From Polyangiaceae bacterium (lineage in GTDB: Bacteria; Myxococcota_A; Polyangia; Polyangiales; Polyangiaceae): a DNA stretch of 64,000 bases. The first letter of the stretch is position 1; every line of letters begins with the position of its first letter. This document shows positions 7,025-15,688 of this stretch, in pieces. The stretch is from contig JADJRH010000011.1 of NCBI GenBank assembly GCA_016712345.1, positions 3,658,001 through 3,722,000 of the forward strand, read 5' to 3'. Both the position numbers and the translations under genes were made by a program. The notes under the pieces are model-generated. The model was not told the DNA's origin and did not search any database. It worked only from the letters and a program-made list of their open reading frames with translations.

Positions 7025-9478
7025 TTATTCGTGCAATTTTGTCAGGTTCGATCCACCGGGGTACCAATAGCTCGTGTATTGCCCATACCCGTAAACGGCA
7101 ATGCCAAACGCGGCCGGGCTTGAAAGGGTATGATTGCCGTTGCCCGCGTTTGACAGCGTAGCTCGCGCCACCGAAAAACCTGAATTGCCAATGGCTGTGA
7201 AGGCCGCAGCGGCCAACGCCGTACCATCCAGCGTAACAGTGGACCCCGTGGGCGCCACGATATTGATATAGCTATACTCGTAGTTGGTGGGGGCGTGCAA
7301 AAGGTAGCTCTTTCGATACTGCTCTTTGCCTACTGCCACGGTCATGGCCGGATCGCCCGAACCTCCGCCGGCATTTTGACCCGTCATATACTGGACGACC
7401 AAGATCGGCTCACTTCCCGTGATTTGAAAGTCTGCCGTGGTGCTCATTTCTACCCATTGGCCCGCCTGCGCGATCATCGCCGGCGCCCCCGGCTGCGGCG
7501 GATCGTAGGTAAGAGTTGTATTGGGTTTGGTTGCAACCACCCGCACAATGTTCACTTTTGGAACCATCCCTCCCGTGGGAATGAGCGGCGCCGTCACAAG
7601 GTATGTGTTGGAGAGCGTTTGCTCTGGAAACATCGACTCTTCGATGTGATCGCAATACGGTGTGTCATGCGGAATGTACACACAGGAGTGCCCGCCGATC
7701 ACTTGAACAGCCTTGTCCGCCGTGACCAGCGTACCCGTCACGTCGTTTGGGTCATTGGTTGCGGACCCGCCGTTGGTAACCACTTCCAACACATCACCTG
7801 CGTTGATCACAACCGAACCGTTGCCGTTTGTATTGATTCCTGCAATCCCCGACTTGACGAGGCCGCTTGACGGGCCCGCGGCCACCGTAACCGTTGTGTT
7901 GTCTTCACGGGCCGTCACCGAATAAAAGCCCGATCCACCCACAAAATGGTGTCGTGCCGCAACCCTATACTTCCCCGTCCAAACGTTGACGGGCAGTAAG
8001 ATCGATGCGTCGTTGGAGTATGAAAACTGACCGGCCAGAGTGTACTCAATGGGGTTGAATTGATAAACGGTCACCGGCTGAGTTGACCTGAGCCTGTAGG
8101 CTCCCTGGGTTACTTTGACCGATGCGGGAAACGGAACAACCGAGCCCGATGTGGGGCCTTTTAGCGTTAGTTCCCACGGCATTTGAATGACCTGAACACT
8201 ATTGGGTGCCACCGTGGCGGTGCTCACCGTGGCCGCCCCTTTGGTGATCGTGACTGTGGCGGCTTGGGCGGTGGTGTTGGAAACCGCCACGCCGAAGTGG
8301 AATGTGGTGCTGACAAGATTGGCCGTCACGGTGGGCCAATAATCACACCCGATGTAGCTCTGCCCAAGCGATGACAGGCCGCAAGCGCCGTCACATTTAC
8401 CCGTGTTTGGATTGCAGGTGGTGCCTTGGAGTGCGTCGCACACCTCATCGACATACCCAAGCCCGTCGTCTTTGCAGCCATGCGCCACGTTGCCGTTGCA
8501 CGAGCCGGTGTTTGGCTGACACTGCTCGCAGGGCTGAGGTTCGATGGTGCCGTTGCAGTCGTCGTCGAGACCGTTGCACTGTTCAGGTTTGGGCAATACC
8601 TGTCCAATACAGGGTGTCCACGAAGCACCGTCGATGCATGTGCGTTCGCCCTGCTGGCATGTGCCAATGCCAAGCGTGCCCGGTGCGCCGCTGTAACAGG
8701 ACTGTTTTTCACCGGGTGTACACGAGCACGGGCCATCGGCCACGGAGTTGTGTTCGCAGCCGTCGGCGGGATCGAGGTTACAGTTAACATACGCTCCCAC
8801 GCACGTTCCAAGCGTACACATGCTCGACTGGCAGGCCGGTACGGCATTTGGAAGTGTTGGACAAGCGTTGTTACAAAAGCCGCAATTTTGCAGGTCATTC
8901 GCGAGGTCAAAACAGAGTTGACCACAACAACTGAAGCCGGGTTGACAAGGTTGAACGCCCGAACAACCGGGAATGCACGTTTCACCCACACAGATGGAAC
9001 CCACTGGACAATTGGTATCGATCAAACAGCCCACGCAGGCGTGTTTGTCGGTATCGCAAACGGTATCCACGTTGCAATCCGAGTTGTCGGTGCACCCCAC
9101 CTCACACTGATTGGATGGTTTGCAGTATTGGCCCGGAGGGCAAATGTCTTTTTCAGGCGTGCAGGGTACACAATCGCCCGTTGTTAGATCGCACACAATT
9201 CCAGGGCATTCAGCATCACTTTTGCAGCCCGGAATGCCGCCGGTGCCACCGCCTCCGGTGGTGGATGTTGTGGTTCCCCCGCCGGTCCCCCCGGTGGATG
9301 AAGCGGTTTGACCTCCCACCGACGCGCCGCTTCCCGCCGAACCACCCGTGGACGACGGAGGGTTTGCTTCGCATCCCATGAGCGCAACCAGAGCGCCCAA
9401 GAAGCCGACCCACACACACTGGGCCAAGCGAGCCGGAACTTGAATCGCGATCCCAGAGAATCTCTTTTCACCGCGCAT
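7025..9478 (-). CDS. Large cysteine-rich lipoprotein with IgGFc-binding-like C-terminal region
   Basis: The start at 9478 is chosen because it opens a signal peptide ending in the lipobox LMGC near residue 35; upstream in-frame codons lack this. A Gly/Ser/Thr linker follows, then about 280 residues with many paired cysteines (CxxDxxC, GLDDDCNG and similar) as in myxobacterial surface proteins. The C-terminal 440 residues alternate beta-strand-like segments with TVYQFNP and a closing VYGYGQYTSYWYPGG, which resembles the IgGFc-binding N-terminal domain of bacterial adhesin-like proteins. It is probably an outer-membrane or secreted surface protein. The ligand is unknown. Confidence 0.75.
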   Translation of the reverse strand: MRGEKRFSGIAIQVPARLAQCVWVGFLGALVALMGCEANPPSSTGGSAGSGASVGGQTASSTGGTGGGTTTSTTGGGGTGGIPGCKSDAECPGIVCDLTTGDCVPCTPEKDICPPGQYCKPSNQCEVGCTDNSDCNVDTVCDTDKHACVGCLIDTNCPVGSICVGETCIPGCSGVQPCQPGFSCCGQLCFDLANDLQNCGFCNNACPTLPNAVPACQSSMCTLGTCVGAYVNCNLDPADGCEHNSVADGPCSCTPGEKQSCYSGAPGTLGIGTCQQGERTCIDGASWTPCIGQVLPKPEQCNGLDDDCNGTIEPQPCEQCQPNTGSCNGNVAHGCKDDGLGYVDEVCDALQGTTCNPNTGKCDGACGLSSLGQSYIGCDYWPTVTANLVSTTFHFGVAVSNTTAQAATVTITKGAATVSTATVAPNSVQVIQMPWELTLKGPTSGSVVPFPASVKVTQGAYRLRSTQPVTVYQFNPIEYTLAGQFSYSNDASILLPVNVWTGKYRVAARHHFVGGSGFYSVTAREDNTTVTVAAGPSSGLVKSGIAGINTNGNGSVVINAGDVLEVVTNGGSATNDPNDVTGTLVTADKAVQVIGGHSCVYIPHDTPYCDHIEESMFPEQTLSNTYLVTAPLIPTGGMVPKVNIVRVVATKPNTTLTYDPPQPGAPAMIAQAGQWVEMSTTADFQITGSEPILVVQYMTGQNAGGGSGDPAMTVAVGKEQYRKSYLLHAPTNYEYSYINIVAPTGSTVTLDGTALAAAAFTAIGNSGFSVARATLSNAGNGNHTLSSPAAFGIAVYGYGQYTSYWYPGGSNLTKLHE

Positions 9479-9677
9479 TGCACGAGAGTATCGAAACTCC
9501 CCTGTTTGGAAATACAAACCGTATGCTTCGCGACATTGCTCGGTCGCGACGGTCCGGGTTGACGCTTCCGGGTTGAGGTGCTCTCCTAGGCCCATGCGCG
9601 ATGCATGGCGAGTTTCAACGTGGCTCAACGTTCGGCTCAAAGGATCGCAGGCCAAACTGCCCCCTGAATCCGAAAAA

Positions 9678-10148
9678 ATGAACGCATTTCAGGCCACGCG
9701 GTGGATGAAATGGGTTCTCGAAGAAGGGCCTCGCGGCCGCGCGCTCGTCCTTGAAATCGCAGAAGCGCTTTCCGGCCGCAATCACTCGCATCGGGACGAA
9801 ATCAACGAGGCGCTCAATGTTGTAAAGCGCGGCCTCATCGACGGTCGGCTCCACGCGTACGCCCAATCGCACGTGGGGGGTGGAAAGGGGCCCACGCCTG
9901 TTGAGCCCCCGCAGCCCAAGCCGCCCGAGAAGAAAGAAACCAAGACCTTCATCGAAATTGAATTGGTCACCGACGAAGAAAAGCCCAAGCCCGTGGCTTT
10001 CAAAAAGTATAAAATTCAACTGCCCGATTCAACAACTCGGGAGGGCATGCTTGACGCCAACGGGAAGGCCCGCGTCGACGGGATCGACCCGGGAACTTGC
10101 AAAGTCAGCTTCCCCGACTTTGACGGCCCCGACTGGAAAGCCGCCTAA
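9678..10148 (+). CDS. Small protein with C-terminal domain seen beside type VI secretion proteins
   Basis: A 156-residue protein starting at the ATG MNAFQATRWMKW. The N-terminal part is helical and contains LEIAEALSGRNHSHRDEINEAL. A Pro/Lys linker follows. The C-terminal 60 residues (YKIQLPDSTTREGMLDANGKARVDGIDPGTCKVSF) form a small beta-rich unit that I associate with VgrG or T6SS-linked accessory proteins and effectors in Proteobacteria and Myxococcota. No other T6SS gene is in the window, so the functional link is weak. The divergent lipoprotein start lies 199 bp away. Confidence 0.5.
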   Translation: MNAFQATRWMKWVLEEGPRGRALVLEIAEALSGRNHSHRDEINEALNVVKRGLIDGRLHAYAQSHVGGGKGPTPVEPPQPKPPEKKETKTFIEIELVTDEEKPKPVAFKKYKIQLPDSTTREGMLDANGKARVDGIDPGTCKVSFPDFDGPDWKAA

Positions 10149-10209
10149 CCAATCCCAGGCATCGCGAAAGCAACGTAGGGCGCGAGCCCTCGCTCCCTGG
10201 GTAAAGAAA

Positions 10210-10295
10210 GCTAGAGCACCCGGCGATTGTTGGAGATTTCCGATATTCACAAATTGCTGAACTCATTCGCGATTCAAGGTATTCGGTGCTCTAGC
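10210..10295. repeat. Inverted repeat with CTAG ends between convergent genes
   Basis: GCTAGAGCACC (10210-10220) and GGTGCTCTAGC (10285-10295) form a perfect 11-bp inverted repeat around 64 bp. It lies between convergent genes ending at 10148 and 10348. Like the element at 3226-3280, its arms begin and end with CTAG. Confidence 0.6.
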
Positions 10296-10347
10296 CTACC
10301 ATCCCGCCATCCGCCGGTTACTTGGTCGCGATCCCGGGAGTTGACAA

Positions 10348-11859
10348 TCAGCCCGGTCCAAACGGCAGCCCCGCAAAGAAAAACACCCCAAACAAAACCG
10401 ACCACACCAAAAGAAACGTCACTGTAAAGGGTAAGGTCAATGCGGCAAGTGTACCCGCGTGCGCCTTGGGATAATACCGCTTGATCAGCGCAAAAAACGC
10501 CACTGTATAAGGCATCACCGGGGTGAGAATATTGGTGGTAGAATCACCGATGCGAAACGCGGCCTGCGCCGATTCAGGCGAGTGCCCCGCGCGAACAGCG
10601 GCGGGAACCACCACCGGCGCAAGCAGCGCCCATTTGGCCGACGCGCTCGGTACCAAAAAGTTAACCGCCGCTGTGTACACAATTAGAATCATGTAAAGCG
10701 GCACCCCTGACATTGCTATAAGGCGTTGGGCCTTGAAAATGCGGGATGTTTTGATAATCAGCACCGTGGCAAGGTTGGTAGAATCGAGTGCGACTATCAC
10801 CAGCGCGGCCATGAATGCCGGCAACAGGTAACTACCCAGATCTGAAAAGGCACCCGTTGCAAGCGCGGAGACGCGAGGGCTTTGCGCGTTTGGCTCGCGG
10901 GCAAACCTTCCAAACACCCAACCGGGCAATGCGAACAGTACGGCCACGGCAATGGGTAGACCCGCAAAAAAAGGTTCGGGCGACCCCGATTCGTCCCGGA
11001 GTGGACTGGACGGCAAGGCCAGTAATATACCAAAACCTACCAAACAGACGGCCGCCGCAATAGCCGAAAAAACAAGAGCGCGCGCTTCAGCCGTGGGGTT
11101 TGTCAAGGGTATGTTTTGTGCCTCGACATCCACTTCGGACAGGAGCGGATCTACCCATCGACTGGCAACGAAAACCGCGGCACCTGAGACAACAAACGCG
11201 GACAAAAACGCAAACCAATAGTTGGCCGCCGGGGATACCGCGATTGTTGAACCCGCCGCCTGAGCGGCTGACTGGGTGGTTTGCGCAAGCAGCACATCCA
11301 CGCGCGACACCAGGACATTGGCACCAAACCCAGCAGCACATCCCGCAAACGAGACAGAAGCTCCGGCAAGCGGATGGCGGCCCACCCCCAAAAACAAGGC
11401 AGCCCACAGAGCCGGCATAGCAACCAACGGCGTATCTCCGTATCCGGATGTTAGGATGCTCGTGAAAACCGCCGCAAAACTCAATCCCCACGCTGGAACG
11501 CGGCTCACCGTACGCGAGGCGATCGCGCGCAAAAGCCCTGTTTGCTCGGCCACACGAACGCCAAACCATCCAACAAAAACGGTTCCAAGCTGCACCGCTG
11601 TCAACAACGCCGACGGGTTCGACCAAACGCGGGATAAGCCCCCACGCGAGAACAAACTCTCCACGCGCAGCGCAGCGCCGGTGGGCAGTGGGGCCGTAAC
11701 ACCGCGCCTTGCCAGAAGCCACGAAACGGCTCCAATGCCGAGCAAAACCAGCCCCAATAGGAGCGACGCGTCGGACACGCGCGCGGGTAGATTCAACAGT
11801 CGTTTTAGAGTTCGCACCGCCGGGCTTTTCGGCGCATGTGGGGTTGTGGCCGTGCTCAC
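10348..11859 (-). CDS. AbgT-family transporter (p-aminobenzoyl-glutamate type)
   Basis: A 503-residue inner-membrane protein with about a dozen hydrophobic segments. It carries AbgT-family features such as SGYGDTPLVAMPALWA, AGASVSFAGCAAGFGANVLVS and, near the end, GDSTTNILTPVMPYTVAF. Family members move p-aminobenzoyl-glutamate or export sulfonamide-like antimetabolites. The start codon is GTG at 11859. No abgA/abgB hydrolase genes lie next to it, so the substrate remains unassigned. It is divergent from the TonB-dependent receptor with about 100 bp between, which could mean shared regulation of outer- and inner-membrane uptake. Confidence 0.85.
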   Translation of the reverse strand: MSTATTPHAPKSPAVRTLKRLLNLPARVSDASLLLGLVLLGIGAVSWLLARRGVTAPLPTGAALRVESLFSRGGLSRVWSNPSALLTAVQLGTVFVGWFGVRVAEQTGLLRAIASRTVSRVPAWGLSFAAVFTSILTSGYGDTPLVAMPALWAALFLGVGRHPLAGASVSFAGCAAGFGANVLVSRVDVLLAQTTQSAAQAAGSTIAVSPAANYWFAFLSAFVVSGAAVFVASRWVDPLLSEVDVEAQNIPLTNPTAEARALVFSAIAAAVCLVGFGILLALPSSPLRDESGSPEPFFAGLPIAVAVLFALPGWVFGRFAREPNAQSPRVSALATGAFSDLGSYLLPAFMAALVIVALDSTNLATVLIIKTSRIFKAQRLIAMSGVPLYMILIVYTAAVNFLVPSASAKWALLAPVVVPAAVRAGHSPESAQAAFRIGDSTTNILTPVMPYTVAFFALIKRYYPKAHAGTLAALTLPFTVTFLLVWSVLFGVFFFAGLPFGPG

Positions 11860-11956
11860 GGTAACAGCATGCCCTTTTCTTGGAGCAAAATCACCGCTTC
11901 TTTGCAGGTGAAAACCGGATGCGAAATCTCGACGACAAGGCTAGCATCGCCGCCGC

Positions 11957-14056
11957 GTGCGCCTTTTGTCTAAGATGACCGTTTGCATTGGTGCGCTGGT
12001 TGCCGGTATGGGGCCGGCGGCGGCATGGGGGCAAACCACCCCGGAACCGTCAAACAATAGCGGGGCAAGTGTACACAATAGTACAAACGCGCCCTCGGGA
12101 GAACCGGGGTCAGAATCACCTTCCCCAGCAGATCCAGTTGCGGCTCCGTCCGCCGGTTCTCCACCGGTAGAAAACGCCGCACCGCCCGAGCCCCCTAAGA
12201 CAATTGATGTGACAGTGGGAGGCGACAAACCGCCGGCCGGATCATCGCAGATGCGTCGGCGGGAAATTAGAGAAATACCGGGCGTTCTTGCCGATCCTTA
12301 CCGCGCCATTGAGATCAAACCGGGCGTCACTCCCACCGCCAGCGGGTTTCCATATTTTTTTATCCGCGGAGCACCTCCCGGCAACATCGGTTATTACTTT
12401 GACGGCGTTCAGGTTCCTCTGCTTTTCCACGTGGGAGGTGGGCCCAGCGTTATCCCCGCTCCACTTGTCCAAAAGGTCATGTTTCACCCCGGTCCCTACC
12501 CGGCATCCCACGGCCGTTTTGCCGGCGCCATTGTAGAAGCCACAAGCACCCCACCCGCCCTGGAGTGGAAAGCGGAAGCCGGCCTGCGATTGGACGTGGG
12601 CGCGCTCGTTCAGGGCCCGGCCACCGACAAAATCGACGTTTTGGTGGGAGGACACTACGCGTACGCCGCAACGGTTCTCTCCGCAATTGTACCCAACGTG
12701 GGTGTTGGATACGGCGATTATCAAGCCCGTATTGGGTATAAATTATCTGAAACGGAGCGCGTTCAACTCCTGGGCTTCGGCTCGTATGACTACCTCGCGC
12801 TCAACGAGGACACGCCGGACGGGAAGGTGACAACCACCCTCCTCGACGCCGATTTTCACAGGCTTGACCTGCGGTATGATAAGAGTCTTGAAAAAGGGGG
12901 CCGGGCATATACAGGTGTCACCGTCGGCCTTGATCAGTCGCGAAACATCGGCGTTCAGCGCGCCCGTGATTATAAAGTCGCGGCAAGAGGCGGGGTAGAA
13001 ACCCCGTTTGCCGGTGAGTTTGGATTGCTGCGCGCCGGGGCCGACCTTTCGGTCGATACGTACACCATTGTTCCCTGTGAAGAGACCAAGGTTACCGACA
13101 GGTGCGCTCCGGGTGACGAGCCGGGTCGAAGCCAGTTTATCGAAGCTTTTCGAACACTCTTTCTCAACCGAACCGACTTCACAATCGGCGGGTTTGTCGA
13201 GTCAGAATTCAGGTGGGGAAAACATGTCAGCCTTGTTCCGGGGTTGAGGGTGGACGTTCACCATTCCATGGGGGATACAGAGGTTGCCATCGATCCAAAG
13301 TTGTCGGGCCGCGTTCAGCTCAACTCGTATTTGGCGCTTGTTCCAGCCGTGGGCGTGGCATCCCAACGGCCCGCATTTGCGCCCCTCCCCGCCCTCGTGA
13401 TTGCAGGCATTCCGGGGGGATTGCAGCGCAGTTTGCAAGCGAGCTTTGGAGTGGAGGGTAGATTTGGTCCAATTGAGGTGGTGGCGGCGGCATTTCGACA
13501 ATCCACTTTTGGTTTGACAGATGCCATTGGAACCGGCCGCGGAACGGCGTTGGATTCAAATCGGTTTTTGACGCGCAGTCAGGGCGACACCATCGGGCTT
13601 GAAGTGGGGGCGCAGGGCGCGCTTCGAAAAGACATGTTGTTTTTTCTTTCGTACACGCTGTCGCGCGCAACTCGCCGTGGGGAAGACGGGCGCACTGTTC
13701 CAAGCGCATACGACCGCACGCACATTGCTCAATTCGCACTGTTATACGACTTCGGCGGTGGGTATAAAGGTGGGTTTCGCCATGTGTTTTATACTGGCTT
13801 TCCCGCGGATGAAGTTGGACCGGGTAGAAAGCCGTCGGAAAATCCCGATCGGGTGCGACCGTTTTACAGGGTGGACGCGCGCCTTTCAAAACGGTGGACA
13901 GTGGGCCAAAAAGGCTGGGTCAGCCTCGTTCTTGATATTCAGAACGCAACCCTCAGCAAAGAAGTGTTTGACGTTACCTGTACGTCCAAAGGGTGTACAC
14001 CTCAAACCATTGGACCTGTATCCATCCCCGCTCTTGCGCTCGAAGCCGGTTTTTAG
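11957..14056 (+). CDS. TonB-dependent outer-membrane receptor
   Basis: A 699-residue protein with signal peptide (cleavage near AAAWGQ), a Pro/Ser/Ala-rich spacer to about residue 95, then a plug domain with REIREIPGVLADPYRAIEIKPG and a FFIRGAPPGNIGYYFDGVQVPLLFHVGG segment. The remainder has alternating strands typical of a 22-strand barrel and ends in a hydrophobic ALEAGF. The start may be GTG 11957 or ATG 11975. It likely imports a ligand across the outer membrane with TonB energy; the ligand is not evident. It is divergent from the AbgT gene. Confidence 0.85.
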   Translation: MRLLSKMTVCIGALVAGMGPAAAWGQTTPEPSNNSGASVHNSTNAPSGEPGSESPSPADPVAAPSAGSPPVENAAPPEPPKTIDVTVGGDKPPAGSSQMRRREIREIPGVLADPYRAIEIKPGVTPTASGFPYFFIRGAPPGNIGYYFDGVQVPLLFHVGGGPSVIPAPLVQKVMFHPGPYPASHGRFAGAIVEATSTPPALEWKAEAGLRLDVGALVQGPATDKIDVLVGGHYAYAATVLSAIVPNVGVGYGDYQARIGYKLSETERVQLLGFGSYDYLALNEDTPDGKVTTTLLDADFHRLDLRYDKSLEKGGRAYTGVTVGLDQSRNIGVQRARDYKVAARGGVETPFAGEFGLLRAGADLSVDTYTIVPCEETKVTDRCAPGDEPGRSQFIEAFRTLFLNRTDFTIGGFVESEFRWGKHVSLVPGLRVDVHHSMGDTEVAIDPKLSGRVQLNSYLALVPAVGVASQRPAFAPLPALVIAGIPGGLQRSLQASFGVEGRFGPIEVVAAAFRQSTFGLTDAIGTGRGTALDSNRFLTRSQGDTIGLEVGAQGALRKDMLFFLSYTLSRATRRGEDGRTVPSAYDRTHIAQFALLYDFGGGYKGGFRHVFYTGFPADEVGPGRKPSENPDRVRPFYRVDARLSKRWTVGQKGWVSLVLDIQNATLSKEVFDVTCTSKGCTPQTIGPVSIPALALEAGF

Positions 14057-14068
14057 GTCTGGCGCCGC

Positions 14069-15496
14069 TCAACTCTGGGAGATATGCGCCAAATAACGCG
14101 TTCTGATTTCGGCCAGTTCTTTGGCAATTGCTTCGCGCTCAATACGAAGAAAGGTCATTTGAGCGGGGCGAATGAGAGTATCAATACTGCGGAGTTGAAT
14201 GCGGTGCAGGCGGGTTTCTGTCACGTATCGGTGGGCAAAAAAAGCCGATGGTAGAATGGTAATGCCAAAAAGCAACGCCCAAAGGCCGCCGAACGTGAAA
14301 GCTACCCACGTCACCATCGCCGACCACCCTCCACCGAAAAACACAAGACCAAGGAGGAGCTTGAACAGCGCCGCCCGATCGGTGGTAGGTCGAAAAAGTG
14401 CAAGCGCCAACCGCAGTAGAATGTAAGGGGGTAAACTTACCAGCAAACCGTAGAGTGCGAGCGGGGCGCCGAGTATAAAAAAAGCTACCCATTTGGATGC
14501 CGACACTGGGGCTCGCCGCTCTCCCCTGTGTTGGAGCGCCGGCCGTTCACCTCCCAGACCCAACCTGGCCCGCAGATTCATGTACCGCTCAATGCGACCA
14601 CGCAGTTGAGCTGTTCTGTACGGCTCCTCTTTTTTCATCCATCGGTGGGCATCTAAAACGCGCTTCGCCAGGGCAACGCGTTCAGCCGGTGACTGCCCAT
14701 GCTGATCGAGCCCTTCATCAAACCGAATACCCGCCACGATCGAAATGCACTGAGCAATAAAGCGCTCATCCTCCTCTTCTTCAACGTGTACACTCAGCGC
14801 GACAAGGGCGTTTTCAAGTTTGGATGTGAGAACGCGAACCGCTTGATCCTCCGGTACATCGGTGAGTTCGGCGGCCAGGTTCTTCAGCTCAATGGGCGGC
14901 CCCACGGCCACATGGACATCGCTCAAAAAAGCGTGGCGAACGAGGTAGGTGATCCCCACCGGCACGATCTTGAGATTCACGTTTGTGTCACCGTCGCGCG
15001 CGGCTCGACAGGCCAATTCTGCATCAAGGGCAATGCGCGCCGTGCCGGTTTTTAAAGGCTCAATACGCAACTTGGAGTGAGTCTTACCCTCTGGAAAAAT
15101 GGCGAGTACACCGCCGCCCAAGAGTACCGTTCGGCACGCCGAAAAGGCCCCCGCGTTGTCCACCGAACCGCCGCCGTAGTCACTTCTGCGCCTCAGCGGA
15201 ATGGCACCAACCGAGCGTAAAAGGCTTCCAAACAGGGGGATTTTGAACAAACCGTCGCGCGCACAAAACGAAACTTGGCGCTCTTCGAACGTACCGAGAA
15301 GCAGCGGGTCGATGATCGAGTTGTGATGATTGCAGGCGAGAATGGTTGGACAGGAGCGATCGATGTGCTCCAAGCCCGTCACTTCGATTGTGCGGTAGAA
15401 CACGTTTAACGCAGCACGAATCAAGCCGCGCAGCGCGCGGTAGAAAAGTGTCACGTTGGCCGGTTGGCTGTCGCCGCTCATAAGACCCCGGCGCAT
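14069..15496 (-). CDS. PlsC-type glycerophospholipid acyltransferase with membrane C-terminus
   Basis: A 475-residue lysophosphatidic-acid-acyltransferase-family protein. Acyltransferase block I is NHHNSIIDP (HX4D) near residue 54, the block III FPEGKTHSKLR lies near residue 135, and a later PVGITY motif is present. A C-terminal region with three or four hydrophobic segments follows, making it longer than housekeeping PlsC (about 250 residues). It probably acylates a glycerolipid or related acceptor at the cytoplasmic membrane. It is convergent with the TonB receptor and divergent from the RND exporter, at the edge of a lipid-related neighbourhood. Start may be 15496 or ATG 15481. Confidence 0.85.
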   Translation of the reverse strand: MRRGLMSGDSQPANVTLFYRALRGLIRAALNVFYRTIEVTGLEHIDRSCPTILACNHHNSIIDPLLLGTFEERQVSFCARDGLFKIPLFGSLLRSVGAIPLRRRSDYGGGSVDNAGAFSACRTVLLGGGVLAIFPEGKTHSKLRIEPLKTGTARIALDAELACRAARDGDTNVNLKIVPVGITYLVRHAFLSDVHVAVGPPIELKNLAAELTDVPEDQAVRVLTSKLENALVALSVHVEEEEDERFIAQCISIVAGIRFDEGLDQHGQSPAERVALAKRVLDAHRWMKKEEPYRTAQLRGRIERYMNLRARLGLGGERPALQHRGERRAPVSASKWVAFFILGAPLALYGLLVSLPPYILLRLALALFRPTTDRAALFKLLLGLVFFGGGWSAMVTWVAFTFGGLWALLFGITILPSAFFAHRYVTETRLHRIQLRSIDTLIRPAQMTFLRIEREAIAKELAEIRTRYLAHISQS

Positions 15497-15688
15497 GGTC
15501 GCACAGTTTGCGATTCAATTCGCGAAGCGCCGCTCAACAGCGTGCCAGCGTCAATGAGGCCAAGAGCTGTGCGGTCGGCACAACGCGTGCTGAGCGGTGT
15601 TGAATGATGGATCAGGCGATCACGCACGGCCCTCCGAAGCAGCGCAAACCCAGAACCCACGTTCGGCGCGCGGAACGAGGGTCGACCG

